Positions 9,574-20,939 of a stretch of 64,000 nucleotides of DNA are shown piece by piece. The DNA is from Pictodentalium vernedei (lineage: Eukaryota > Mollusca > Scaphopoda > Dentaliida > Dentaliidae): the NCBI GenBank assembly GCA_031216915.1, contig CM062297.1, positions 363,023,704 through 363,087,703 of the forward strand. Direction: 5' to 3'. The notes under the pieces are model-generated. The model saw only the letters and a list, made by a program, of their open reading frames with translations. It made no database searches and was not told the origin of the DNA. Every line of letters begins with the position of its first letter. Position 1 is the first letter of the stretch. Made by a program: the position numbers and the translations under genes.

Positions 9574-9829
9574 ACACCAGAATCCCTTTAAGAGAGCAGT
9601 AGACAGTTATTCCCACAGGTTGGTAAAATAATACTACCATTATCTCAAAGGCCAGATGTGGAAGTAATAGTTGTTCTCCACGAAGCCGAAAGATTAGAGA
9701 GGTAAAAACATTTCCAAAAGCCATTGTTTAAGAAGGTATAACAAATTATCTCATTACTCAAGAGAAGCATTGGAGATTAAAGTCATAAAACAATTCTAAT
9801 CTGACTGTTTCATATAGGCTTGTGACATT

Positions 9830-9979
9830 AATGAAATTAAAGATATAAAACATATCTAAAACCAATTATAATAAATGGCACTCCAATTACCAGAAGTATA
9901 GGTATGTAACATTAAAGTTAATAAGGATATAAAACATATCTAAAATCAATTATAATGAATGGCACTCTCATTAAAGATA
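9830..9979 (+). repeat. Tandem repeat with period about 85 bp, two copies
   Basis: Seen: AAAGATATAAAACATATCTA at 9838 recurs as AAGGATATAAAACATATCTA at 9923, followed in both by CAATTATAATRAATGGCACT. The two copies are close to 90 percent alike. No ORF spans it. Confidence 0.75.
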
Positions 9980-10429
9980 AAATATATTGGAGTCAAGCAC
10001 TTAACGAGGAAATCAATCTCTGGTGCAAGAGTGCAATATTTGATATTTTTCTGCCAAGTGATATTGTACACCGAATACTTGGTATGAAAGTACATGAAAG
10101 TTTAACTCTCTGAAATTGAAGAAGAACGTCAACAAAGATGGCATCGGAACTCTCAAGGAAAGTTTGCCTGACTTTAGCAGGAAATAAATCACGTGATTAA
10201 TAGTATATATCCACCAGCCGGCCATTTTGTCAGCAGTCTCCTCTGAAGCTCAAACTGTTCACATCTAGAAACCTGCGGTGGGCTATTATTTCCAGCATGG
10301 ACGTATCAAAAATGTTTTCTTACATAGAATTTATTCTGTTGATTCTTGAGTTGATGTCATCTTTCAGAGGAACTCCAGTTTAGGACACTGTATTTATATT
10401 GACAGTAGATGTAATACAAGAGTGTAAGG
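9980..10429. other. Non-coding sequence between the Gypsy-like element and the DNA transposon
   Basis: I see no supported gene. The right end of the retroelement probably lies within or just before this stretch, but I could not find an LTR partner because the 5' LTR is outside the window. Confidence 0.4.
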
Positions 10430-10432
10430 TTA

Positions 10433-10466
10433 GGCCGGGGAAAAATAATTAATTTGTTCAGGTAAC
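10433..10466 (+). repeat. Left terminal inverted repeat of the DNA transposon
   Basis: Seen: 34 bp identical to the reverse complement of 15,685-15,718, preceded by TTA. Ten bases inside it lies AAAAATAGGGTCGGTCGG, which also occurs just inside the right TIR in the same, not inverted, orientation. Confidence 0.9.
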
Positions 10467-12244
10467 ATGCTGAAAAAAAATAGGGTCGGTCGGTCGGGAT
10501 TTTTTTTTTTTTTTTCACAATTATTTTTTACAATGAATGCCTTTCAAGTGTCTCAGAAATCAACCTGTATATCCCTATATATCCCTCATGTCCTATTTGT
10601 TTGGTTATTTTATACGATTTGCATCAGTAAATAAAACTATAAACCATTTTTCTATGCGTTTTCATTTCTTAAATTGAAACCCGTAACGAGACTCCAGAAT
10701 TCGAAGATCGCGGCTACGTATGATTGTTCCATTGTTTCTTTGTCAGGTCAAGAACATGATCACACTTTGCGGTCATGTTTTAGGTGTGGAAGATGGAGAG
10801 AATTTAGGTGTGAAAATAAAATTCCACGCCCTTTCATAGCCGAACAAACATGTCGGTCAAGCTATATTGCAGTTGTTGGGGAAAATGGGCTATATTGCGA
10901 GTCAGGGGAAGAGGGAGGTCACTTGCGTACTGTAAAAAACTGCATGGTTTGACAAACGACCCTGCCTGTTGATTCTATATCGGGCCGATGTCAGTGCAAC
11001 AGAAATCCTGTCATACCGACATCGGTCCAATATGGAATTAAGTAGAATGCTATGTGAGGATATAGTTTATGTTCACATTGGACTCTTTTCGACGATTTGT
11101 GAGTCGTTTCATTGGGTAACGCCATTTATACGCCCGGTTTTGTAACGATTGGAAAGGATGAATGTTTAGAAACTCCAGACAATTATCCCTCCCAATTGAC
11201 GCAAAACACAAAGCAGACTACATATAGGCATATGTTGCCCTGATGTGGGCCTTTTATTTCATAAAAACGCAATCCTGATATGTGTGCCTTCCGACAATGC
11301 AACGTGCTTTCAGCACGACATCGATTGCCTGGACTGAATCAGGTGATTTAAAGTCGGACGCTAAAAACAACATCGCCGCTAGAAAATCCTTCGTGGGTGG
11401 GGGGGGGGGGGGGATAGTCAATAAAGTGTCATATCTGACATAAATTGATACGTTCATCTGATAGGTGTGTAGAAATGGGGTGGTAAAATTCAGTGTCATT
11501 GCAAGCGTCTAGAAAATTGGGGGGGGGAGGAGGGTTGGGCCTTCGATATTGAAAACATTCGGTATTTATAGGAAAATGGCCCCCTAGGGCATGAATTTTT
11601 TTATGTCGGGGAAAAAACGGGGGGGGGGGGGGTCTTAGGTGCCCTAAGTTTTAGTAGCTGTGTGCCCTAAGTTAGGGCACACAATTACTAAAACGCATGG
11701 TTCTATTAATGCGTTGGGAATGGATTGAAAATTGTTTGACATCAAATGTAAGGAGTGAATGTTAGACGTCGTCTGACAATCAGTCCAAACAGTTGAGGAC
11801 AAACCGGGGGGGGGGGGGGGGGGGGGTCTTCAAAAGTCACCATAAAATTAAATTGGGTTGGGTGGTAAAGTTTCTGCAGCGGATATCACATTCTTAAGTC
11901 ACAGCAATCGCAAGGTTTGCAAGTTTTTTTCGGATGGAGGAGCTAGAGTAAAGGGGTGCCCGCCTCGACTAGTGGAAATGGGCGAGAGTAGGATACTTCT
12001 TGGCAAATGTTTTTTTTTTCTGTCAAACGACCAGTAGCAGTGGATCAAGTCTGAACATCATTGACAAGAATTTGACATTTTTTTTATATCTGACAAGTGA
12101 ACAAAAACAACCGTCACGCATGATCAAACATAAGTTTCAAATTAAAGTTTTCATGGATGCGAACTGCAAAACCATAGAACTCAGAACAGAATTCGGCATT
12201 ATCGTGACCATATAGCTTGTCTTTTAATTTATATATTAAAATGC
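10467..12244. other. Non-coding left third of the DNA transposon
   Basis: Seen: no ORF that aligns with a known domain. It holds four long G runs (near 11,400, 11,520, 11,622 and 11,806), an imperfect hairpin at 10,975-11,035 (CGGGCCGATGTC against GACATCGGTCC), and a hairpin-prone repeat of GTGCCCTAAGTT at 11,638-11,690. The G runs may be assembly-sensitive. Confidence 0.4.
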
Positions 12245-15200
12245 TGTTCAAGGCTTGAATGGACGTTGGCACACAGCGGTGTGTCCTTGTTCCAGACATT
12301 GGGGGCAAATAGGCAATACGGTTTTGTACTTCTTCTTGAGGTCGTCCAGTACCTCGGCGTTCGTAGCCCCGCAAATACAACACAAGTCGATGCGTCCGAT
12401 TTTGGCACCATAGTATGGAACTTCGATGGCATTTTCACAAGTCATATTTCTGCTTCTCAGAAAGTGCTGACTGTGAGTATATAACTCGTGGCTTGCTGCA
12501 CTCGACACATTCAGCAATGCATCTCGCTGTCTGAACAGTCATTGTTATGTCACTGTTGTCACCATATACTTCTGTAACTTCATGCAATGGTTTTGCTGCA
12601 GCTCGCGACGCTTTTGTGCCTTCCTTGGGCCTGCCTGCTTTTACTTTTACAGTTGTTTTTCTGAAAGATGGACGATCTTCATCGGTGGTCACTATTCCCT
12701 TCATTTCGGTGTACTTTTTGAAGTGCATGTCAGTCTCGTCCAGAACTGGATCGGGAAGCCAATCAAGATCACCATATGCTGGTTCCCCACAGCAATCGCG
12801 ATCATCACATTTCTTAATTGCAAACGTGTACTTTCTTTCACGACAGTGTTTTTTAACCCAATTCACATACCACTCATTCTTGGAAGTTCCGGCTTTGGTC
12901 AGCTTGGATAGATCTAAGTCAGGGAAATGGGCAGTGAGTTGTGATTTGAGCTCATCTATCTCAGAACTTGAGACAGGGTCCAAGGAGACAACTGGGTCAT
13001 TTTTCAATTTCAGTCGCGAAAACTTATCTGTGACTATCTTCTTTACAGGTTTAACTAATTCGGGCCACTCCCTTGATAATTCCTGATTTTTTGAAGCACG
13101 CTCTCGGATATCTGCCATGCTGTTGCACGTTTTAATCAGTCTTTCAATCTCGGGATTCGTTGACTGAGACCGACTCAGGGCGCAATTCTGTAGGGCCAAA
13201 TTCAATATTGACATTACCCTTTCAACTGGGTTCGTCCAGCTGTGGCCAGGCGCACATCTACCGAGGACAAGCATGTCCAAATCCAAAGATTTAAATAAAC
13301 AAATTGAAGCACATTTCACGCTTTCAATGTTGTTGCGTTGGTCCGTGCCACCGTCAGAGTATTTAAGTAACACCTTGGGTCCATTCTCTGGAAAAAGTTT
13401 ATAAAGGACAGCCGCATGGCGGAAAGGGTTAGACTGTTCCATCACAGAGTCATTGACAACAGTAGTAACAACACCCCTTACAAATGAATCATCAGGCGAG
13501 TCGGGTATTTTGATCCGTAAATACACAGAAGGGGTTAAACTGCATTTGGTCATATCATGGTCGCAGGCCACAAGTGTTGTGTCAGATGGGGCAAGTGTCT
13601 TTTTGCCTCGCACGCCGGTGGAAATAACAACGTCTGGAGATCCTATTGGAATTTTGGCTTTGTCGTCACAGGAGAACAGACAACACTTTTCACCGAGTTC
13701 AATGGCCATCTCCTTCATATAACGGAACTGGGCGGCACAATAATGGTCGTCCTGGTGAGCAACGCGAAGTTGTCTCTTCTGAATTTTGAATTGACTTGAA
13801 ATTTTGAGGTGAATTTGAGCGCTGCCCTTGTGTACGGGTTTGTGGGTGTGAATTGGAGTCTGACCAGAGTTTTTGAGGGTATAGGTGTGTCAGGGGGGCA
13901 TTTTTCAATTGCTTGATCAATTAGGTCAGAAAGAGAAATCCAGGTAGAAAGATGGGCCTCATTGTGGCGCCTCTCATCTGCGGCCGTAACACTTTCAACA
14001 ATTTTGCCAAATTCTTCAAAGAACACATCATAGGTACCAGTTGGTCGGCCAGTATTGAAACTGTGTAGGTCTACAAGGAGCCCTTCTTCCCCCATATATA
14101 TTGCGTGTAACCTCTGCTGTGTTTCCGGATGGGTCGCGATAGCTTCGTCTAAAGTCAATTCTTTATAAATCATAGCAATGACTGCAGGTTGGATAATGGC
14201 GACGTTTCGCAATTTATCTTTAAAATGCTTGCGCTGCGTCATCGTATGGTATTCAGGAAACTTCTTCTGCAACAAAGGAAGTATCCGAATGGGCTGTGTC
14301 ATTATCTCTTCATCCGACCTACTAGGGTTAACTTTTACTAAACATGTAGATGTAATTATAGATCCACCGGGGGAATAACGGTACATGTCAATTGGGACAG
14401 ATAGCTGTAACTCATCGAAAAATCGGTAGCGTTGCATGTTTGATATGGATGTCCTCGTCAACAAATAATGGCTGCATCACATCAATTTCAGACATTAACC
14501 GATCAAGTATTTCATATTTCCTATGTACTGCAACCCCTCTTGAACTTCTTGCGCTACGGTGTTCAACGCTAACATCATTAGACACAGTTCGGATAGGGGC
14601 GTCTCGCTCTCGATTTCTCCGTGTTATTACAGCCTGTTTTTTCAGATGCTCGCACATAGAAATAAACGAGTTTGCCAGATCTTTGATTTGATCATGGAAC
14701 GTTACCCAACTGGTATTACTCTTCATTTGCGGTTTCTGGCAAATCTGATAGAGCGTTTGTCCATGACTATACAGCTGTTCCGAGCTGAGCCGTTCGCATT
14801 TTTGTTTTTTTTTCGTTTATTCTCGTTGTAGCCCGAGAACTTAGAAAATATGTCGGGTATTGCAGATACCTCCTTCTGGTGACGTGCCGTTTCATCGAAT
14901 GTCAAATGGTGGTTGGTGACATACCATAGCTCGTTTCTCAAGGCTTGGGTGATATAAACCCCATCGGAATCTGCATCAACGCTGGGAAAATCGACACCTA
15001 TCGCCCGCATCAAGTCTACAATGTCATTGAATAGGTCATCTTTACGGTTTGTCCCCGACTTTGATCCGGAACTGCTCTTTTTTTCTCTGGGAGTTTTCTC
15101 TTTTTGGAGGCACTCATCAGCAAAGCTAAAGCATTTTTTTGGATGGGGTTGTTTCCGTTTGTTCTGAAGTGGACTCTGCGAGTCTTGAAGAAGTGCATTT

Positions 15201-15460
15201 AAACAACACCGTTTTTATTTCAAACTTATTCATGACCTCTCCGATCTGCATATTGGGTGAATCCACCTGGAAAATGTCGTCTGTCTTTGGATTTGCATCC
15301 TTTGAACATTTCACTTCAACGTCATGAAATTCTTCGGTATGTATGGCTTTAAAAATGTCTATAAATGAGGATGAGTTGGAAACTGTTCTTAAAAATTGCT
15401 GTTTCCCTCTGTGTTCGCACTTTTCTGTGTGAATTGCGACAACGCTTGCAGCCGACATTT
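12245..15460 (-). pseudogene. DDE-like transposase, split over alternating frames
   Basis: Seen on the minus strand, from N- to C-terminus: a start near 15,460 (MSAASVVAIHTEKC); a Lys-rich segment (15,000-15,120); 15,013-14,723; 14,726-14,412; 14,464-13,715; 13,718-12,435; and 12,517-12,248. The largest piece (427 aa) has an Asp in CCLFSCDDKAKIPIG (about 13,670), KYSDGGTDQRN (about 13,330-13,360) and SWTNPVERVMSILNL (about 13,200-13,240), a plausible D-D-E set. Zinc-type pairs close the protein: CIAECVECSKPR, then CCICGA and CPQCLEQGHTAVC. The adjoining pieces alternate between two frames, implying at least four indels, or introns. As read, the copy cannot make an intact enzyme. Confidence 0.7.
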
Positions 15461-15684
15461 TGATATAAACACGCGTTCTGAAACTTGTTGCTATGAGCGT
15501 CATCGGTCGACGTGCACGCCCCCTTTAACATGAGAAACGTTCCAGGGACAGTCGTACCACGCAAAGTTGGTGCTATTATTTCGTTAGGCGATAGCGATTT
15601 CATTTTTTTTTCTTTTTCTTAAAATTTTTTTTCTGTGCAAGATAAAAAATATTTAGGGTCGGCGGCAAAAATAGGGTCGGTCGG

Positions 15685-15718
15685 GTTACCTGAACAAATT
15701 AATTATTTTTCCCCGGCC
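15685..15718 (-). repeat. Right terminal inverted repeat of the DNA transposon
   Basis: Seen: reverse complement of the left TIR over all 34 positions, followed by TTA. This defines the element end precisely. Confidence 0.9.
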
Positions 15719-16091
15719 TTAGCTTATGCTTCCCACTGTATAGACAGTCTTGTGTTGATTTTTTTTTACCCATGCACCACAGAATCAGACTCGGAGGAAC
15801 TTGGACAATTTTCCAGTTTTATCCAGACACAATAGATAGTGGAGTGTGGTGGAGTTTTGATGATCTAGACTGATCAAGGCCAAACATCAAGCACAACGCG
15901 GAGGGCTCTGCCAAAAAACCTATTAGCTATGAATATAACCATATGTATCTATAACTTCATCTTTTATCATTTTTTAAAAACTTTTTGTCTTTTTTTCCTA
16001 GTTGTGTAATTTTCTTTATCTTTTTTACTATTGTCTTTTTACCATTGTCTTCTTTACCATTGTCTTTATTACCTACATTCAGATTTCTGGA

Positions 16092-16163
16092 CTTGTTTTG
16101 AAATTGCGATGCAATTATGTGGATTATGGACTTGTTTTGAAATTGCGATGCAATTATGTGGAC
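16092..16163. repeat. Tandem duplication of a 36-bp unit
   Basis: Seen: GGACTTGTTTTGAAATTGCG and its continuation to ATTATGTGGA occur twice back to back (starting 16,092 and 16,128). The flank (15,960-16,080) is a T-rich, low-complexity stretch with repeated ACCATTGTCTT. Confidence 0.85.
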
Positions 16164-16446
16164 GCCATCCACCGAAGTTCGGCCCACATCGAAAGGAAGG
16201 TGTCTGTCGCCTTTTTACCATACACAGTCGCCCGATAACCCTACGTAGAGTCGCCGCTTTCAACTTGCGCGTATCTAGCACTTGGGATACAGTACCATCC
16301 ATGTAATATAGAGTAGATTGTGGCCACAGTTGTGGGAGCAGCCACTCCAAATATTCAGCGTTTATTCTAGGAGGTCTGCTGAATTGGGCTATATAATTTG
16401 CAACTCCAGAAACCTCACGTGTCCCAGTGGAAACCCCACTCGCATG

Positions 16447-16447
<1 letters not shown>

Positions 16448-16512
<65 letters not shown>
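16448..16512. repeat. (CT)n microsatellite, about 32 units
   Basis: Seen: an uninterrupted CT dinucleotide run followed by TTCCTATTC. A simple sequence repeat. Confidence 0.98.
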
Positions 16513-16515
<3 letters not shown>

Positions 16516-17624
16516 TATTCAGCATGACAAGATGTGCAGTTCGTGTGATACAGCGTTTTGATGGAAGGAGGTAATTTTTTGAATTTGGTCTTTTTCTAGC
16601 CGGTACGAAACGGCTCCCAGGAGAAAATTTTAAACCGTTGATCTACAAATCCTGACCGAGAGAACTCCTCTTTTAACTTTTAATAAATCGTTATGAGTGC
16701 AGAGATGGGATAAACTCGAACTTACATCGTTAGGTCCGCAGCAAATGGGTCACTACACTGTCTTCAAAACTTAGTTAATCACCGTACCTCGAAAGTAGAC
16801 AAAAGCTAGGAAGAATCCATTGCGGTTTTAAGGTAAATTGGCTGATCGGACATCCTTATTGAAGAAATGTAACTGTCAGTCGGCCGTCTACCGTAGCAAA
16901 ACGCACCTTTTGAAATTTTCCGAATTTGTTCTACGGTTCCTGCCCGACATTTCCGTTGCATTTTCGAGCCCCAGACCTCGCAGAAGTTAGTGGAATCGCG
17001 TGGAAACCGAGAGGACGATTCGTTCCCACTTTGGTTTTAATACCACGATATTTCCACTCATTATTAACCTGTCCCCGGCCTAGTCTGACATTTTTTCTGT
17101 CTATTTGATGAATTGTTCAACTCAAAGCGCTTGCACCTTTATACAGGACCGGGTGGTTGGAGCTGAATAGTTTATCTTAGACCGTCTTAAAATGACAACT
17201 AAGCCATTTCTATACAAACATATGCAGACCGTCGGCCACTGAATAATGAAGATTTTTGTGCCATTCAATAATAATAATAACACTTTGGCCGGCTGCTGAT
17301 TTGTCGCGGTTCTCCGGTGAGAAGGCTTTGGTTACCCCTGTACTCCCAACTGCCTCTCTATTCCCACGCTTCTTCTCTCCTCCCAACACTCGGAGACAAA
17401 CTGCTCGATGGCATCCCTTGCCCCATTCTTCCCAATCTCACCGATTAGCACATTAACCCTCTCCTTTGAGTCTCCCACTAACCACATGTCCTTCATTCTC
17501 CCATCCCACCTCCTCATTATACTTCCAGTGAATGACAATGCCATCCGTATTTGATATTTCAGCAGGCTCTTGCACAAACATGTATGTTGGGGGCAGCAAA
17601 TGGATCAACTCGGGAGCCCATTCT
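16513..17624. other. Gene-free stretch
   Basis: I looked at both strands and saw only short ORFs with no family motif. The minus-strand ORF at 17,332-17,577 (81 codons) is open but unrecognised. Confidence 0.4.
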
Positions 17625-17942
17625 TTTTATGCCTTAGGCATATCACGAAGATCATAGTTTTGCGATTGGGAAAGATGTCAAGGTGGTGTTCGTATCGCGT
17701 TCGTCGGTTTGGAAAGGGGTTATATTTTTAAAAAGATTTTCCAAGCCGAGGCACAGGCCTGACTCTGCCTTCTTGTGAAATTTTATAAACTATTCCCCAA
17801 GTGGATTATTTTGAGCCTCGAAAGAACGTCAAGCATGGTGAGTATGTCATCTGTAATTATAATTAGTTTACTCCCTCCGCCACCATGCATATATGTATAT
17901 AGTAGAATTTAGAATTTTCTTCTTGGGGGGGGGGGGGGGGGG
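17625..17942. repeat. Dispersed repeat, partner at 31,155-31,400, ending in a G run
   Basis: Seen: CCTTAGGCATATCACGAAGA, GGGAAAGATGTC, GAGCCTCGAAAGAACGTC and CATCTGTAATT are matched in order by GTAGGTATATCACGAACATC, GGGGAAAGATATC, GGCTCGAGAAAACATC and TATCTGTAATT at 31,155-31,390. The pair is divergent and has no coding capacity. A G run lies at 17,926-17,942. Confidence 0.6.
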
Positions 17943-18779
17943 TTATCGGTGGCCAAGGTTCCACCAGCCTGCTTCCAGCCCCTCCCATGGTCATGACAGT
18001 GTTCTGCCTGCCTTCGTGGGACTGTATCAGTTCTGTCCACCGTGTTAGAATGGAAACGGTAAAGTATGTGTATTTCTGTTTTATTTAAATGAAGTACAAT
18101 GACCTTGAAGGCCTATCGCATGTAGTCTAAAAGAGCACATCTTATTGCATTTATTCCAAATTAGTACAACTCGGTATTCTATCACCAAGGACTATTTAAG
18201 CAAAATAAAACATACCAAAAAGAAAACCTAATTTGTGGTTTTGACTGTACATTTCGACTGTAGACCTACATAACTAATAATTTGTGAGTTATCATGATAT
18301 CTTACTGTGACAATACATACCATAACATTTCGTAGTTTACACGCAGCATCTATATCTCAACATCTTGCCATTCATCAATCCTCTTCTTCCGGTGTCCACA
18401 GCTAAGTTCCCCAAGGGATTCTAACCCACGGCTTTCAAACGGAGCATTATCTCAACATAACAATTGACTTGTCTATTTTGTCATAACAACTTAGCTATCT
18501 TGTTATATCAATTTTGCTAAATTGTTATAAAAATTTTGTCTAAATTATTGTGTGACGCTAATATGCTGCCGTATACATGAGCCTTTAAAATTATTTTCTA
18601 TTTTTTGCCACGTGGTTCCCACGGGGGTGAATGTGCTTGTGAAAATTTGCTTTGCGTGTACCAAGTTCGTCACTCAACAATACTGCACACCACATTTGGA
18701 TCAAGTCGCAACTACTGCCCCCCAAAAAACTTTCCTATTTATTGAGTCTTTAATGTCACTTCCAGCTTCTAGGTCTATG

Positions 18780-19180
18780 TCTTTATAATGACCTCAAAAC
18801 AAGTATGAAGTCAAGTTTAACCACATGAACTCTGGTGGCATCTTCCATGTCAGTTCAACTGCAGAAATAAGAAGAGTCCATATTCATTATTTGGGGGTAA
18901 GCCAGAAAATATATATTAATCTACCCCACACACGCACTTAGCACCCATCCTACTTAATGGAATTATGACGCATCATGTTCCTGGTCCGAAAAACGAGCTC
19001 TGGTGTTCAAAAAGTTAACTAACCGTTTTTACCTATAGTACTCAAGTTGGTGAACTTCCACCCCAGTCATTGGTTGCAGAAGCCCATCTTTCCTGGTAAA
19101 ACAAACTTTGTTTTCTACAGTAACAAAACACTATTCAACCCATCCATGCTTCCGCGGGGAGAGAAAAATATATAGAGGAT
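18780..19180. repeat. Dispersed repeat, partner at 34,320-34,525
   Basis: Seen: AAGTATGAAGTCAAGTTTA, GAACTTCCACCCCAGTCATT and the later TTTTCTACAGTAA are echoed at 34,320-34,460 by GTATGAAGTCAAGTTTAGCC, GGACTTCCACTCCAGGCATT and TTTACCACAGTAAA. A non-coding, old repeat family. Confidence 0.55.
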
Positions 19181-20639
19181 ATCTACTCGCAAGCGCGAGT
19201 GATAAATAATGCTTTCAGGTCCACACAAATGAAATAATTATTATATGCTACGTGATATATAAGTGCGTAATATTCGCCCAATTCGACTGCAAACAGTTTC
19301 AAGACAATAACAATGATCTCCTGATCGTTCCTTCATGGTGACGTTCAAGGCGACGTCATTTAGGAAGCTGCTGGGGGATATTTCTCGATATCCATCTTGT
19401 TGATGGATGTCGAGAAATATCTTGTAGATAATTTGCGATAATTCACGGGCTAGCATATAATAAAAATGTATATCACATCAAAATACAGCATGTCATTTTG
19501 GTACAAACCGGCTTTCCACTTTTGAAAAATTCAATTTTGGGCGGGCCATGCATTTGCCGCCCCCCCCCCCCCCCCCCATCCCCAAGCGTGCCCAAATATT
19601 GCCTAAGAAATATTCGTGGAACAAAGTTGAAATCAAATGGTCGGGGAATTAGTTTAGTTTAAACAATATTTTTATTTTTTAAAAAAATCCCGTTACATGT
19701 TTTCATATCAAATAACTTGCACAGTGAATAACAGATAATAAAAACTAAATAATTGTACACAATATAACAGAGACAAGAAGAGAGGCACAAAATGTAAGGA
19801 AGGGATTCGACAGTAAGCTTAAAGCTTTTAATAGTAGTTTCCCTGATAAAATAAAAGATTTGCACCAACGGGAGGCTTTTGTCAATTTTCAGATATGGTT
19901 AGGAATGTTTAAACTAAGAGAAAAAAATGAGACAATCAGGAAAAATAAGAAACCCGGGGACATGGGACACAAATGACGCTTGATCAGTAGGGAGATGAGT
20001 ACAATAAATAGGATTACCCTTACGTTCAAATAATGGGGATGTATACAGAGGAGTAATGTCGCCGCGGACTGGGGACATTTTCAAATAAACTTTGTATTTT
20101 TTTTAGTTGGGTGAGAATAAATTACCGCTTGTACATGGTACATATCCAGAGAATGAGATGAGCTGCGTCTTAAGAGCTTGGACGAGATAGGTCGAACCCA
20201 TATAAGTTTTGAGGCTCAAAAAAGGACGGGTGCCACTGATGAATCGCGAGGCAATACAGGAGCACAAACATTGGATTGACTGTACCATCAACATTACTTT
20301 TTGGATTTTAGATACCAAGTCTTCAAAGGCGACACTTAGTTAGAGTTGTGAGATGTTAGGATCCTACGTCCCTGAATCAAACTAAATGTTGGAGAAAGAA
20401 TGAACACATCAAGAAGAAGGAAGTGGTTGGGCCATAGGAAGGGGAGGGGGAGTTATAAATAGCTATCTTGAGAATAGGATAATTAAAACAATACAGTTAT
20501 CAATAAAACATCTTGAATACTTTGCTGAGTGGGGGATATCGACAATTTCTAAAATATAGAAATATGTTTGAGTAGAAATATTTACGAGTATGTGGCGACT
20601 TTTACTGTCAGTTACAAGAGCGTTGCACTACCCGAAACG
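19181..20639. other. Gene-free stretch with a C run; probably includes the LINE-D 3' UTR
   Basis: Seen: a C run at 19,559-19,577 and only short unrecognised ORFs. The right part (about 20,000-20,640) lies directly downstream, on the minus strand, of the LINE-D C-terminal fragment and may be its untranslated tail. Confidence 0.4.
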
Positions 20640-20902
20640 TCCACTAGACATAATAAAATTATGTACAACTTCAAAAGTATGACGGTTCTCGGCCTGATTC
20701 AGAAATTCAGAACCAAACAAAAGTGTGGAGAGATCGATGGTAAAACGCAGAGCATTGATTGTATTAATACGAGCATTTGAGTAAATGGGGCAAAATAAGA
20801 GAAACTGTTTGATGTCTCAAGTTCTCCACACCGACAAAAGGGGGAAAGTGATAAATGGTTGTCAAATAAGTGGGCGTTAAGAGCACTGCAACGCAATCGC
20901 AA
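20640..20902 (-). pseudogene. LINE-D: C-terminal end of a non-LTR retrotransposon ORF2
   Basis: Seen: the minus strand reads LRCSALNAHLFDNHLS then FCRCGELETSN, and after a frameshift near 20,815 CPIYSNARINTINALRF and ENRHTFEVVHNFIM. This C-x-C-G-x-x-E-x-x-x-H/S-x5-C-P segment is the cysteine motif at the end of many CR1/Jockey-type LINE proteins. Everything upstream of this piece is missing because LINE-A begins 6 bp away, so LINE-A probably inserted here. Confidence 0.75.
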
Positions 20903-20939
20903 CCTACAATAATATAATAATAATAATAATTTTCAGCCT

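Larger units (their letters stand above)
1..10000 (+). mobile_element. Decayed retrovirus-like Ty3/Gypsy element with Env and 3' accessory ORFs
   Basis: Seen: on one strand, in order, a macro-domain fragment, aspartic protease, RT, RNase H, integrase, a membrane glycoprotein-like gene and several further ORFs. This order (PR-RT-RH-IN-Env) is that of Ty3/Gypsy elements with env, such as errantiviruses. Every gene carries stops or frameshifts, so the copy is inactive. The 5' LTR and most of the gag region lie outside the window. I could not identify a 3' LTR, so the right edge (about 9.6-10.2 kb) is a guess. The roughly 3.5 kb between the end of env and the right edge is far longer than a usual LTR and holds accessory-type ORFs. 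The accessory ORFs could instead be host or other-element sequence. Confidence 0.8.
10430..15721 (-). mobile_element. DNA transposon with 34-bp perfect TIRs and TTA target duplication
   Basis: Seen: 10,433-10,466 and 15,685-15,718 are perfect inverted repeats (outer end GGCCGGGGAAAAATAATT). Both are flanked directly by TTA (10,430-10,432 and 15,719-15,721), so the element is 5,286 bp between duplications. The minus strand encodes a large broken transposase over 12,245-15,460. A 3-bp target duplication is known for PIF/Harbinger (TWA), Zator, some CMC and Academ elements. The transposase motifs (D-G-G and N-P-V-E-R) remind me of an invertebrate Academ/CMC-like family, but I cannot assign the superfamily. 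Confidence 0.85.

Noticed and set aside
12547..13086. Plus-strand ORF of 179 codons
   Set aside because: It lies opposite the 427-codon transposase piece, is Ser/Phe-rich and shows no motif. It is the antisense shadow of the minus-strand gene.
16069..16449. Minus-strand ORF of 126 codons with an internal repeat
   Set aside because: The repeat (HNCIAISKQV twice) comes from the 36-bp tandem DNA duplication. No domain or other support.
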